Source of the DNA: Pseudomonas brassicacearum
GTDB taxonomy: Bacteria > Pseudomonadota > Gammaproteobacteria > Pseudomonadales > Pseudomonadaceae
NCBI RefSeq assembly: GCF_009601685.2
Contig: NZ_CP045701.2
Span: 5,394,001 to 5,458,000, forward strand
Length of the DNA: 64,000 nt
Reading direction: 5' to 3'
Position numbers and translations under genes: made by a program. The notes under the pieces are model-generated. The model ran no database searches and was not told the origin of the DNA. It worked only from the letters and a program-made list of their open reading frames with translations. Of the stretch, positions 30,370-39,234 are shown piece after piece (position 1 is the stretch's first letter; every line of letters starts with the position of its first letter).

Positions 30370-30896
30370 CCTCGGATACCGTCCGGAGCTTGGGGTAGCA
30401 GTCTTCTCTTAGAGAATATTCCACACTTCAACATTCGACGAGACTCTGACGCCTACTGGCGGCATAACCTGTTCGGCCCTTCATCGCCCCGGTTTCGGCG
30501 ATTACTACGGCTTCAGCTGACTTCTGCACGCTCATCCCGTCGCCTCTCGACGCTCGGTAGCACAGTGGCAAGCCTGCAGATCTCCCAGGGTAATTCGCGC
30601 GACCTTCCTGCTTATGCCTGTCGGATCTACGTCACAGCGTTCCGTGCAAGTATTGGGCTTTGAAGATGTTGGCCTTCTTACCCCGCTGCGCCGCCTCTAT
30701 CCGCTTCCTGTTCGTCAGGCCAGCATTTTGCCTCGGGCTTCCTTCAGATTCGCAGTCACCCGCGACACCCTTGCCTCTGGCTAACACTTCCCCTTGCCGG
30801 GTGTGTAGAGGACTTGCACCTCCAAGTCACCAGCGTGGCCACCACAGCCAAGCTGGTTGCGCTTACGCGCAACGCGCCATGCCTGGCGCACCAACC

Positions 30897-30933
30897 AAAA
30901 GCCCGCCCGATCACATGATCGGGCGGGCTTTTT
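30897..30933. terminator. Terminator of the doeC-doeD transcript, target of the intron
   Basis: AAAGCCCGCCCGATCA and its inverse TGATCGGGCGGGCTTT form a near-perfect bidirectional hairpin with A/T tails, 34 nt beyond the doeD stop. A truncated REP arm (GTGGGAGCGGGCTT) lies between them. Confidence 0.9.
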
Positions 30934-30966
30934 ATTGGCTCAAGAAAATCCCCTGTGGGAGCGGGC

Positions 30967-32352
30967 TTAAGCCAACACCTCACCCGCCACCTGATCGATA
31001 GCCCCTTTGGTGATGTCGACGATCAGGTCCGCATCCTCGCGGGTCAGGATCAGTGGCGGGGCGAAGCCCAGGATGTCGCCATGGGGCATGGCGCGGGCGA
31101 TCATGCCGCGTTCCAGGCAGGCGGCGGAGACCTTCGGGCCGACTTTGAGTGCCGGGTCGAACGCCGTGCGCTGTTCACGGTCGGCCATGAATTCCACCGC
31201 TGCCAGCATGCCGTCACCGCGCACCTCGCCCACCAGTGGATGCCCCTCAAGGGTTTCACGCAGGCGACGATTCAGGTAGCCGCCAACATCCTCGGCGTTG
31301 GCCGTGAGGTTTTCCCGCTCAAGGATGTCGAGGTTCGCCAGTGCCGCCGCCGCGCAAATCGGATGCCCGGAATAGGTCCAGCCATGGCCCATGGCCCCTT
31401 CGGTCTGGGAAGCTTTTTCAATCACGCTCCAGACCTTTTCGCCGATAATCACCGCCGACAAGGGGGCATAGGCACTGGTCAGGCCTTTGGCGGTGGTGAT
31501 CAGGTCCGGCTTCATGCCGTAGCGCTGGCTGCCCATCTTCGAACCCAGGCGACCGAATGCGCAGACCACTTCATCGGCAATCAGCAGCACGTCGTATTTT
31601 TTCAGCACGGCCTGGATCGCATCCCAATAACCGGCGGGCGGAACGATGATGCCCCCGGTGCCCATCAGCGGCTCACCAATGAACGCCGCCACGGTATCCG
31701 GGCCTTCGGCGAGGATCATTTTTTCCAGCTCATCGGCGCAATAGCGCACGAAGGCCGCCTCGTCCATGCCCGCCGGGGCCTTGCGATACCAGTGCGGACA
31801 CACGGTGTGCTTGACCCCCTCCACCGGCAGGTCGAAATGCTGGTGGAAGGTCGCAAGCCCCGTGAGGCTGCCGGTCATGATGCCCGAGCCATGGTAGCCA
31901 CGGTCGCGTGAAATGATTTTCTTCTTCAGCGGCCGGCCCAGTACGTTGTTGTAGTAGCGCACCAGCTTGACCTGGGTTTCGTTGGCATCGGAGCCGGACA
32001 AACCGTAATAGACCTTCTTCATCCCTTCCGGCGCCCAGTCCATGATGCGACTGGACAGCTCGATGATCGCCTCGCTCGAGTGGCCGACGTAGGTGTGGTA
32101 GTAGGCCAGTTCCTTGGCCTGCTTGTAGATGGCGTCCGCCACTTCCGTGCGCCCATAACCAATGTTCACGCAATAGAGGCCGGCAAAGGCATCGATGAAC
32201 TCACGGCCTTCATGGTCGCGAATGCGAATGCCTGACGCACTCTTGATGATCCGGCCCTTGAGCGCGCCACTGGCGTGGTCGTGAGCGTGGGTCGAGGGGT
32301 GCATGAAATGCGCACGGTCTTGTTCGAACAGCGTGTTGAGTTCTTGGCTCAT
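30967..32352 (-). CDS. doeD: DoeD, class III aminotransferase for diaminobutyrate (ectoine degradation)
   Basis: A 461-aa PLP-dependent class III aminotransferase. The PLP lysine lies in TTAKGLTSAYAPLS, preceded by ADEVVCAFGRLG; SGSDANETQVKL is the phosphate-binding region. In the ectoine pathway DoeD converts L-2,4-diaminobutyrate to aspartate beta-semialdehyde. By sequence alone it could be an omega-amino acid:pyruvate transaminase; the location next to doeC, doeX, doeB and doeA supports DoeD. The ATG at 32352 overlaps the doeC stop by 4 nt, so the two are one operon. Confidence 0.87.
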   Translation of the reverse strand: MSQELNTLFEQDRAHFMHPSTHAHDHASGALKGRIIKSASGIRIRDHEGREFIDAFAGLYCVNIGYGRTEVADAIYKQAKELAYYHTYVGHSSEAIIELSSRIMDWAPEGMKKVYYGLSGSDANETQVKLVRYYNNVLGRPLKKKIISRDRGYHGSGIMTGSLTGLATFHQHFDLPVEGVKHTVCPHWYRKAPAGMDEAAFVRYCADELEKMILAEGPDTVAAFIGEPLMGTGGIIVPPAGYWDAIQAVLKKYDVLLIADEVVCAFGRLGSKMGSQRYGMKPDLITTAKGLTSAYAPLSAVIIGEKVWSVIEKASQTEGAMGHGWTYSGHPICAAAALANLDILERENLTANAEDVGGYLNRRLRETLEGHPLVGEVRGDGMLAAVEFMADREQRTAFDPALKVGPKVSAACLERGMIARAMPHGDILGFAPPLILTREDADLIVDITKGAIDQVAGEVLA

Positions 32353-33836
32353 GCGGGCTCTCCTGGGAACTGGCCTTGATGGTGCAGGCAAAAATATTTG
32401 GTTTCGACAAAGGGCTCGAAGCCCTCGCTGCCACCCTCGCGACCGAGGCCCGAGGCTTTCATGCCACCGAAGGGGATCGGGTGGCCGGTGAACTTGACGC
32501 CGTTGACCGCGACCATGGCATGGTCGAGACGGCGGATCAGCGGATAAATGACGTCCAGGCGGTTGGAACAAATATAGGCCGCCAGACCGTATTCGGTGTC
32601 GTTGGCCATGTCGATGGCCTCGTCCAGGGTGTCGAACGGCATCACCCCGGCAATGGGCGCGAAGTTTTCTTCACGGTAGATGCGCATCTGCGGCGTGACG
32701 TCGGCCAGCACCGTGGGCTGATAAAATAATCCGCCCAAGGCATGGGCCTCACCACCCACCAGGCGCTGAGCGCCAAGGGCCAGCGCATCGGCGACGCGGT
32801 CGGCGGTCGCATCGAATGCCGCCTGATGCATCAACGGCCCGACCTCCACGTCCTGCTCCTGTTGATCGACCATGGCCGGCCCGACGCGCAAGGCGCGCAC
32901 CGCGGCGGCGAAACGACTGAGGAACGCCTGGTACACCGGGCGCTGCACCATGATTCGGTTGGCCGCACAGCAGTCCTGCCCCGAAGTCTGGAACTTCGCC
33001 TCCACGGCGACTTTCACCGCCAAGGCCAGGTCGGCATCGGCGCAGACAATAAATGGCGCGTTGCCGCCCAGTTCCAGCGCGACTTTCTTCACGTCATGGG
33101 CAGCCGCCTGCAACACCAGCTTGCCGACCCGGGTCGAGCCGGTGAAGCTCACCGAGTGGACGCGACGATCCTTGACCAGGGTTTGCATGGCCATTTGCGG
33201 CTCACCCAAGACCACATTGAAGACCCCGGCAGGAAAGCCGGCTTCCTCGGCCAGTTGCGCCAGGGCCAAGGCCGAGTAAGGCGTTTCGTGGGCCGGCTTG
33301 ATCACCACCGTGCAACCGGCGGCCAGGGCAGCGGCGGCCTTGCGGGTGATCATCGCCGACGGGAAGTTCCATGGCGTGAGCAGCGCGCAGACGCCCACTG
33401 GTTCCTTGATCGTACCCAGGTGTGCATTTGGGATGTGGCTGGGGATGTTCTGACCGTACAGGCGCCGGGCCTCTTCGGCGAACCATGGGATAAAGCTCGC
33501 CGCATAAGCGATTTCGCCACGGGACTCGGCCAACGGCTTGCCCTGCTCCAGACTGAGAATGCGCGCGAGGTCTTCGCTATGTTCGGTGATCAATGCTGCC
33601 CAGCGCCGTAGCAGTGCGCCCCGGGTCTCCAGGCTCTGCTCACGCCACGCCGGGAATGCGCGATGCGCCGCGTCCACCGCCGCGACGATCTGCGGCTGAT
33701 CCAGCATCGGCACATGGCCGATGACGGTGCGGGTGGCAGGGTTGTGGACGGCCACACTGTGGCCGCTGTCGCTGTGGACCCAATGGCCGTCGATGTAGCA
33801 AAGCGCTTTGAACAGCAGCGGATGTTGGTAAGGCAT
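32349..33836 (-). CDS. doeC: DoeC, aldehyde dehydrogenase for aspartate semialdehyde (SSADH-like)
   Basis: A 495-aa NAD(P)-dependent aldehyde dehydrogenase of the succinate-semialdehyde type. The catalytic Glu is in ALELGGNAPF and the Cys in TSGQDCCAANR; the cofactor-binding segment is SFTGSTRVGK. In ectoine breakdown DoeC oxidises aspartate semialdehyde to aspartate. A GABA/succinate-semialdehyde role is the alternative and may coexist. The ATG at 33836 (MPYQHPLLFKAL) fits the family; the longer frame adds 11 residues. It is coupled to doeD. Confidence 0.86.
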   Translation of the reverse strand: MPYQHPLLFKALCYIDGHWVHSDSGHSVAVHNPATRTVIGHVPMLDQPQIVAAVDAAHRAFPAWREQSLETRGALLRRWAALITEHSEDLARILSLEQGKPLAESRGEIAYAASFIPWFAEEARRLYGQNIPSHIPNAHLGTIKEPVGVCALLTPWNFPSAMITRKAAAALAAGCTVVIKPAHETPYSALALAQLAEEAGFPAGVFNVVLGEPQMAMQTLVKDRRVHSVSFTGSTRVGKLVLQAAAHDVKKVALELGGNAPFIVCADADLALAVKVAVEAKFQTSGQDCCAANRIMVQRPVYQAFLSRFAAAVRALRVGPAMVDQQEQDVEVGPLMHQAAFDATADRVADALALGAQRLVGGEAHALGGLFYQPTVLADVTPQMRIYREENFAPIAGVMPFDTLDEAIDMANDTEYGLAAYICSNRLDVIYPLIRRLDHAMVAVNGVKFTGHPIPFGGMKASGLGREGGSEGFEPFVETKYFCLHHQGQFPGEPA

Positions 33837-33966
33837 GACGTTCACTCCAGAGCGTGTGCGTGAATCCATGCTAGGGCAGCGGCGCTTGGGGAATTGGGGG
33901 TTTACCGTGGGTCAAACCCTGGTTTTTTTCTGAATCGAGGGCGGCAAACCGAGTTTTCTGCGGTGC

Positions 33967-34446
33967 TCACGACGGCTCGGACAACTCCGCCGGCAAGGCG
34001 CCGCTGGTCTTGATGGTCTTGGTGACGATGTAGGTGAAGTAGCGTTCGATGCCGAGGTCTTCGAGCAGCAGTTGGTCGACGAAACGCTGATAGGCATCGA
34101 CGTCTGGCGCCTGGATCATCGCCAGGTAATCCACACCGCCGCCGGTGGCGTAACAGAACGCCACTTCTGGCGCGGCGATCATGCGTTGCTCGAAACGGCG
34201 CATGTCCTGGGCGGTGTGCCGGGCCAGGGTGATTTCCACCAGCACCTGCTGACGCTTGAACACCGCGCCCCAATCGATCTGCGCCCGATAGCCGATGATC
34301 AGGCCCGCAGCTTCGAGCTTGCGCACCCGCTCCCAGGCCGGCGTCACCGACAGGTTGATGGCCTCGGCCAGGCTCGACTTGGTAATCCGCCCGTCCTCGG
34401 CGAGGATCTGCAGGATCTTGAGGTCGTAGCGATCAAGCTTGTGCAT
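33967..34446 (-). CDS. doeX: DoeX, Lrp/AsnC-family regulator of ectoine catabolism
   Basis: A 159-aa Lrp/AsnC protein. It has an N-terminal winged HTH (LDRYDLKILQILAEDGRITKSSLAEAINLS split over residues 3-32) and a C-terminal RAM ligand-binding domain. In Halomonas and other ectoine users an AsnC-type gene (doeX/asnC) accompanies doeA-doeB and regulates them in response to pathway intermediates. The ATG at 34446 is chosen. It is separated from doeB by 275 bp full of repeats and from doeC by 130 bp. Confidence 0.87.
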   Translation of the reverse strand: MHKLDRYDLKILQILAEDGRITKSSLAEAINLSVTPAWERVRKLEAAGLIIGYRAQIDWGAVFKRQQVLVEITLARHTAQDMRRFEQRMIAAPEVAFCYATGGGVDYLAMIQAPDVDAYQRFVDQLLLEDLGIERYFTYIVTKTIKTSGALPAELSEPS

Positions 34447-34519
34447 GGGCCGTGGCTCTCCAGGCAATTCAGAAAATCACACCTCCCGTGTGGCAAGGAA
34501 GCTCGCTCCCGCTGGGTCT

Positions 34520-34680
34520 GCAGGAGCTGTGTGGAGCTGTGTGGAGCTGTGAGCTGTGTAGGAGCTGTGTAGGAGCTGTCGAGTGCAACGAGGCTGCGAT
34601 CTTTCCCCTGACGCTTGAGTCTCAAGCGAAAGATCAAAAGATCAAAAGATCAAAAGATCGCAGGCTTCGCCAGCTCCTAC
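34520..34680. repeat. GTAGGAGCTG-type long-hairpin repeat, expanded copy 2
   Basis: The same family as 11729-11823, but with an added tandem run of GGAGCTGTGT units at the left (34520-34582) and four tandem AAAAGATC units in the right arm (34632-34662). It ends CGCAGGCTTCGCCAGCTCCTAC. Confidence 0.88.
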
Positions 34681-34721
34681 AAAGCTCCCTCGCCACAGGG
34701 TGGTGTGTCAGTTGAGGTTTA

Positions 34722-35723
34722 TCACGCCAACACATCCGCAATCACCGCCAGCGTATCGCCACACTGCACCAACCCGGGAAAGTGCCGGGCCGCCAGCAGG
34801 CCGCTGCGGGCCGCGCGGTATTCGACCGGGGCGACGCCGCTGCGGGTGGCGTCGTAGATGCGCGCGACCACCTCGCCCCCGGTCACGTGCTCCCCCAGGT
34901 CGCGGCACATTTCCAGCAAGCCGTCGTGTTCGCTGGCGATGAAACAACTGGCGTCCGGCATGTCGAGCACCAGCGAGGGCTGCAACTCGATCGTGCCCCG
35001 CAGGATGCCGGCATGGATCAACAGGTTGCGCACCCCACGCTCGGCAATCGCCACGCTGCGGGCAGTCGACGAACCGCCGCCGCCCAGTTCGGTGGTGACG
35101 AACACCTTGCCCTGGGACTCGGCCGCCGTGTCGTACATCGCCCCGGCGTCCAACTCCAGCATGCGCATGCAATACGGCGCGTTGAACGCCAGCATCCCGG
35201 CCTCGCAGCGCGCTTGCTGCTGCTTGTCCGGCAAGACGTGGCAGGCGGCAAACGGCAGGAAATCCAGGGTTCGGCCGCCGGAATGAATGTCCAGGACAAT
35301 GTCGGCCAAGGGCAGCAGCGTGCGATTGAAATAGTCAGCGATTTTCTCGGTGACGGTGCCGTCCGGCCTGCCGGGAAAACTGCGGTTCAGGTTGCCCTTG
35401 TCGATGGGCGAAGTCCGGCGCCCGGCATGGAAGGCCGGGGTGTTCATGAACGGCACGATGATCACCCGCCCGCTCACGTCTTCAGCCGTCAGTTGCTGCG
35501 CCAGTTTGCTCAGGGCCACCGGGCCTTCGTATTCGTCACCGTGGTTGCCACCGCTGAGCAGCGCCGTCGGGCCGCTGCCGCGCTGGATGACGGTGATGGG
35601 AATCATCACAGCGCCCCAGGCCGAATCGTCCCGCGAATGCGGCAGTTTGAGAAAACCGTGCTGCACGCCCTCGCGGGTAAAGTCGACCGTGGCGCTGATG
35701 GGATTGTTGGGCAAGTCAGGCAT
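34722..35723 (-). CDS. doeB: DoeB, N-alpha-acetyl-L-2,4-diaminobutyrate deacetylase
   Basis: A 333-aa zinc-dependent deacylase of the succinylglutamate desuccinylase/aspartoacylase family. The metal site starts at LLSGGNHGDEYEGPVAL (His, Glu) with a second His in DIHSGGRTLDF; LNRSFPGRPDG is the substrate Arg region. In ectoine degradation DoeB removes the acetyl group from the DoeA product to give diaminobutyrate. The start at 35723 is only 3 nt beyond the doeA stop, so the genes are coupled. Neighbours make the ectoine role much more likely than another aspartoacylase activity. Confidence 0.92.
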   Translation of the reverse strand: MPDLPNNPISATVDFTREGVQHGFLKLPHSRDDSAWGAVMIPITVIQRGSGPTALLSGGNHGDEYEGPVALSKLAQQLTAEDVSGRVIIVPFMNTPAFHAGRRTSPIDKGNLNRSFPGRPDGTVTEKIADYFNRTLLPLADIVLDIHSGGRTLDFLPFAACHVLPDKQQQARCEAGMLAFNAPYCMRMLELDAGAMYDTAAESQGKVFVTTELGGGGSSTARSVAIAERGVRNLLIHAGILRGTIELQPSLVLDMPDASCFIASEHDGLLEMCRDLGEHVTGGEVVARIYDATRSGVAPVEYRAARSGLLAARHFPGLVQCGDTLAVIADVLA

Positions 35724-35726
35724 GGC

Positions 35727-36917
35727 TCAATCCTTCACGAACAATTGACGAGGCACGTTGCACAGCGTCTCGACGCCGGTCTCGGTGATCAGGATGCTTT
35801 CGGTGATCTCCAGGCCCCAATCGTCCATCCACAGCCCCGGCATGAAATGGAAGGTCATGCCCGGTTGCAACACGCTGTTGTCACCGGGGCGCAAGCTCAT
35901 GGTGCGCTCGCCCCAATCCGGCGGATAACTGATCCCGATGGGGTAGCCACAACGGCTGTCCTTGTGGATGCCGAATTTCTCCAGCACCTTGAAAAACGCC
36001 ACGGCAATGTCGCCAGTGGTGTTGCCCGGCTTGGCTGCATCCAGGCCGGCGGCGATGCCCTCGACCACGGCTTTTTCGCCGTCGAGGAAATGTTGCGGCG
36101 GCTTGCCCAGGTAAATGGTGCGCGACAGCGGGCAGTGGTAACGCTTGTAGCAACCGGCGATTTCAAAGAAGGTGCCTGCGCCCTTCTCGAAGGGTGAATC
36201 GTCCCAGGTCAGGTGCGGCGCGCTGGCGTCGGCACCGGTGGGCAACAGCGGCACGATGGCCGGGTAGTCGCCGCCATGGCCGTCGGCACCGAGGATGCCG
36301 CTGCTGTAGATCTCGGCCACCAGTTCGTTCTTGCGCATGCCCGGTTCGATCCGTTCCAGGATCCGGCTGTGCATGTTCTCGACGATGCGCGCGGCGATGC
36401 GCATGTAGGCGATTTCCTGAGGCGACTTGACCGCCCGCTGCCAGTTCACCAGGCCCGCCGCATCCACCAGTTTCGCTTCGGGCAAATGCTTTTGCAGCGA
36501 CAGGTACGCGGCGGCGCTGAAGTAATAGTTGTCCATCTCCACGCCGATGGTCAGCGCGCCCCAGCCACGGGCGATGATCACCTCGCGGGACAGGTAGTCC
36601 ATGGGGTGGCGCTCGCGGGACTGCACGTAGATGTCCGGGTAGCCGACGATGTTGTCGGCCTGCATGAACACCGTGCGCTTGGCACCGTTGGCATCCTGGC
36701 CGCGACCGAACCACACGGGCTCGCCCTCCAGTGCCAGCAACACACACTGGTGCACATAGAACGACCACCCGTCATAGCCGGTGAGCCAGGCCATGTTCGA
36801 CGGGTCGGTGACCAGCAGCAGCTCCAGGCCCTGGGCCTGCATGGCCGCGCGAACCTTTGCCAGGCGCTGGGCATATTCCTCCCGTTTAAACGGAAGATTG
36901 ACGACGATCTCTGACAT
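35727..36917 (-). CDS. doeA: DoeA, ectoine hydrolase (M24 family)
   Basis: A 396-aa pita-bread-fold (M24/creatinase-like) protein. It has an N-terminal creatinase-like domain (1-160) and a C-terminal domain (165-390) with GAGTFFEIAGCYKRYHCPLSR and the late FHFMPGLW and ITESILITE segments. DoeA opens the ectoine ring to N-acetyl-diaminobutyrate. Unlike metal-dependent M24 peptidases, DoeA-type enzymes are not expected to keep all metal ligands. It follows eutC by 39 nt and precedes doeB by 3 nt. Confidence 0.92.
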   Translation of the reverse strand: MSEIVVNLPFKREEYAQRLAKVRAAMQAQGLELLLVTDPSNMAWLTGYDGWSFYVHQCVLLALEGEPVWFGRGQDANGAKRTVFMQADNIVGYPDIYVQSRERHPMDYLSREVIIARGWGALTIGVEMDNYYFSAAAYLSLQKHLPEAKLVDAAGLVNWQRAVKSPQEIAYMRIAARIVENMHSRILERIEPGMRKNELVAEIYSSGILGADGHGGDYPAIVPLLPTGADASAPHLTWDDSPFEKGAGTFFEIAGCYKRYHCPLSRTIYLGKPPQHFLDGEKAVVEGIAAGLDAAKPGNTTGDIAVAFFKVLEKFGIHKDSRCGYPIGISYPPDWGERTMSLRPGDNSVLQPGMTFHFMPGLWMDDWGLEITESILITETGVETLCNVPRQLFVKD

Positions 36918-36956
36918 CCACCTACCCTCTGTTCAATGACTCATGAGAAAAATGAT

Positions 36957-37949
36957 CTAGCGGCCGAACGCAAAGCCCTTGCCCGCCGCCCGCGCCCGCT
37001 CGAACGCCAGGTTGGCGATGGCGGTGTCCTGGGCGCCGGTGCCGGTCAGGTCGCAAAGCGTCACCTGCGCTTGATCGCTGCGCCCGGGCTGCTGTCCCGC
37101 CAGCACCTGTCCCAACTCCATCAACGCCAGGTCGTCGCGAACGGCACCGGCCGCCAGGGCGTGGTGCAGTTCGCCGAGCACGCGGGTCTGGCTCAGGCGA
37201 TCGGCGACATAGCAGTCGACGGCCGCCAGGGCTTGCGGGGAAATTTCGTTCTTGTGTTCCGCGTCCGAGCCCATCGCCGTGATGTGCAGGCCGGGATGCA
37301 AATGGCGGGCTTGGATCAGCGGCTCGCGACTGGGGGTGCAAGTGATGGCGATGTCGACGCCTTCCAGGGCATCGTCAATGGAGGCGCATGGCGTGACCGC
37401 AAGCCCGCTGTCACGGGCCAATTCCTGACTGAATGCCTTGGCCTTCTGCGCATCGCGCGCCCAGACCCGCACCTCATCGATGGGCCGCACCAGGCGCAGT
37501 GCCTGAAGTTGCAACGCCGCCTGCTCGCCGGCGCCGATCAGCGCGACGCTGCGGCTTTGCTCGCGAGACAGGCAACGCGCCGCCACCGCACCCGCTGCAG
37601 CGGTGCGCACGGCGGTGAGGTAACCGTTGTCCAACAGCAGTGCTTCCAGCAGGCCCGTGCGCGCCGAGAGCAGCATCATCATGCCGTTGAGGCTGGGCAG
37701 GCCGAGCTTGGGGTTATCGAAAAAACCCGGGCTGACCTTGATGGCGAAGCGTTCCAGACCCGGCAGGTAAGCGGTCTTCACATCCACTTCGCCGTTGTGC
37801 TCGGGGATGTCCAAGCGCAGGATCGGCGGCATCGCCACGGCGGCGGTGGCCAACAGTACGAAGGCCTGTTCGATGGCGTCGATGCTGGCCAGGTCGAGGG
37901 CCACGCAGCTGCGCAGATCGGCTTCGCTCAATAGGGTGACTTCACTCAT
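36957..37949 (-). CDS. eutC: EutC, ornithine cyclodeaminase-family ectoine utilization protein
   Basis: A 330-aa protein of the ornithine cyclodeaminase/mu-crystallin family, with an NAD-binding Rossmann segment SVALIGAGEQAALQLQAL near residue 135 and substrate Lys in RFAIKVSPGF. In the ectoine literature EutC is assigned, with EutB and EutA, to conversion of 5-hydroxyectoine or its derivatives. The exact reaction is not firmly established. It lies 22 nt downstream of eutB. Confidence 0.88.
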   Translation of the reverse strand: MSEVTLLSEADLRSCVALDLASIDAIEQAFVLLATAAVAMPPILRLDIPEHNGEVDVKTAYLPGLERFAIKVSPGFFDNPKLGLPSLNGMMMLLSARTGLLEALLLDNGYLTAVRTAAAGAVAARCLSREQSRSVALIGAGEQAALQLQALRLVRPIDEVRVWARDAQKAKAFSQELARDSGLAVTPCASIDDALEGVDIAITCTPSREPLIQARHLHPGLHITAMGSDAEHKNEISPQALAAVDCYVADRLSQTRVLGELHHALAAGAVRDDLALMELGQVLAGQQPGRSDQAQVTLCDLTGTGAQDTAIANLAFERARAAGKGFAFGR

Positions 37950-37971
37950 GACAGGGCTCCGTTGGGGGTTA

Positions 37972-38943
37972 TCAAGCGTTGGCGCCAGCGATCACGCGGG
38001 CATGGTGTTCGGTGTCGACGTTGCGCCCGCTGACCACCAGGACAATCGGCCCGCGTGGCGTGATCAAGCCGTCGAGCAGCGCCGCGATGCCCACCACGGC
38101 AGCGCCTTCGAGCACCAGGCGTTCATGGTGATAGGCGTGGCGGATGGCATTGGCGATAGAGGCTTCCGAGAGCAGGTGTACGTCATCGCTCAGTTGCCGG
38201 GTCATGGCGAAGGTGTAGCGGTTGTCCAGGCCGATGCCGCCACCAAGGGAGTCGGCCAGCGTCGGCAGTTCCTCGATGTCCACGGGCTGACCGGCGGCGA
38301 GGCTGGCGTGCATCGCGGCGCCTCGTTCCATGCTGATGCCGTGGACTTGAATCGCTGGGTTGGCACTTTTGAGAGCCAGGGCAACACCGGCGAACAGGCC
38401 GCCACCGGACAACGGCACCAGGACCTGGGCCACATCCGGTTGCTGCTCGAGGATCTCCAGGCCGAGGGTGCCCTGCCCGGCGATGATCGCCGGATGGTCA
38501 AAGGGCGGCAAAAAGGTCGCGCCCTGCTCCCGGGCGATGCGCTCGGCCTCGCGCTGGGCATCGTCCTGGGACTGGCCGACGATGCACACCTCGGCGCCCA
38601 GGTCGCGGATCGCCTGCACCTTGTTGGCCGGCACCAGGTTCGACAGGCAGACAATCGCCTTGACGCCTTGTTGCGAAGCGGCATGGGCCAGTGCCCGACC
38701 ATGATTGCCGGTCGAAGCCGTGACCACGCCACGGGCCTTTTGCTCGGCGCTGAGTTGCGCCACCGCATTGCTCGCCCCGCGCATCTTGAAGCTGCCGGTG
38801 ATTTGCAGGGCCTCGAGCTTGAGGTACACCGCCACGCCCATCAACCGCGACAAACTCGGGGAATGCTCCATGGGCGTGCGCCTGACCTGCGACTCGATGC
38901 GCTGGCGAGCACGGTAGATATCCTGAAGCTGCAACACTGCCAT
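37972..38943 (-). CDS. eutB: EutB, threonine dehydratase-like hydroxyectoine utilization enzyme
   Basis: A 323-aa PLP enzyme of the threonine/serine dehydratase family. The PLP Lys is in QITGSFKMRGASNAV, the phosphate-binding loop is SGGGLFAG, and STGNHGRALAHAA is the substrate loop. EutB is proposed to act as a dehydratase on a hydroxylated intermediate of hydroxyectoine breakdown. A generic threonine dehydratase is possible by sequence, but the position directly before eutC-doeA-doeB argues for EutB. A candidate regulatory motif lies 60 nt upstream. Confidence 0.88.
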   Translation of the reverse strand: MAVLQLQDIYRARQRIESQVRRTPMEHSPSLSRLMGVAVYLKLEALQITGSFKMRGASNAVAQLSAEQKARGVVTASTGNHGRALAHAASQQGVKAIVCLSNLVPANKVQAIRDLGAEVCIVGQSQDDAQREAERIAREQGATFLPPFDHPAIIAGQGTLGLEILEQQPDVAQVLVPLSGGGLFAGVALALKSANPAIQVHGISMERGAAMHASLAAGQPVDIEELPTLADSLGGGIGLDNRYTFAMTRQLSDDVHLLSEASIANAIRHAYHHERLVLEGAAVVGIAALLDGLITPRGPIVLVVSGRNVDTEHHARVIAGANA

Positions 38944-39003
38944 GACTGCGTCCCGAGCTGATGTGTTGGGCGCAGTCTAAGAGGGCTGGATTGTGGTGAT
39001 GAA

Positions 39004-39017
39004 TGTACTAGGGCAAT
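39004..39017. promoter_or_regulatory. Candidate EnuR operator upstream of eutB
   Basis: TGTACTAGGGCAAT, 12 of 14 bases identical to 40694-40707 in the enuR-ehuB region. Both contain the core CTAG followed by NGCAAT. It lies 61 nt upstream of the eutB start. Confidence 0.5.
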
Positions 39018-39079
39018 TTAGTTTGCGTTCGTTGCCGGTTGAAAGAGGCGAACAAAACCTATGAAGGGTCCCCTCCCCC

Positions 39080-39234
39080 CGTGGCGAGGGAGCTTGCTCG
39101 CGCTGGGACTCTGTAGGAGCTGCCGGAGGCTGCGATCTTTTGATCTTGATCTTCGCTCTCGATTCAACTGCCTGGGCAAAGATCGCAGCCTCGCTTCGCT
39201 CGACAGCTCCTACAGTCCCAGCGGGAGCAAGCTC
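39080..39234. repeat. Composite repeat: long-hairpin copy 3 nested in a second inverted repeat
   Basis: The GTAGGAGCTG-type element (39113-39213) is enclosed by GTGGCGAGGGAGCTTGCTCG...GGGACT and AGTCCCAGCGGGAGCAAGCTC. It fills the gap between convergent transcription ends at enuR and the eutB promoter. Confidence 0.82.

Larger units (their letters stand above)
29000..30891 (-). mobile_element. Group II intron, bacterial class C-like, inserted behind the doeD terminator
   Basis: About 1.9 kb read on the minus strand. The 5' end is GTGCGCCAGGCATGGCGCG (30891). A reverse-transcriptase ORF lies at 29071-30369. Domain V (29070-29039) folds as ACCGCCGTA/TACGGTGGT with a CG bulge and CGC catalytic triad. 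Domain VI has a GGCGGC...GCCGCC stem, and the 3' end CTACTCGAT is near 29000. The 5' splice site lies 6 nt beyond the stem-and-T-run of the terminator at 30897-30933, the insertion preference of class C introns. The maturase lacks an endonuclease domain, also typical. The ends are inferred to within a few bases. Confidence 0.88.

Noticed and set aside
29689..30663. A 324-codon open frame antisense to the intron reverse transcriptase
   Set aside because: The opposite strand carries the RT with its motifs, and the frame runs into the structured intron 5' region.
28989..30966. Intron as part of a prophage or integrative element
   Set aside because: No integrase, tRNA attachment site or phage genes are seen; the unit ends fit a stand-alone group II intron.
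30967..33836. A GABA transaminase/succinate-semialdehyde dehydrogenase (gabTD) pair
   Set aside because: The enzymes are similar in family, but the adjacent doeX, doeB, doeA and eutBC make DoeD and DoeC the better assignment; dual use is not excluded.
34520..34680. Possible CRISPR-like array
   Set aside because: The tandem units are 8-10 bp without spacers, inside an inverted repeat; no cas genes are present.
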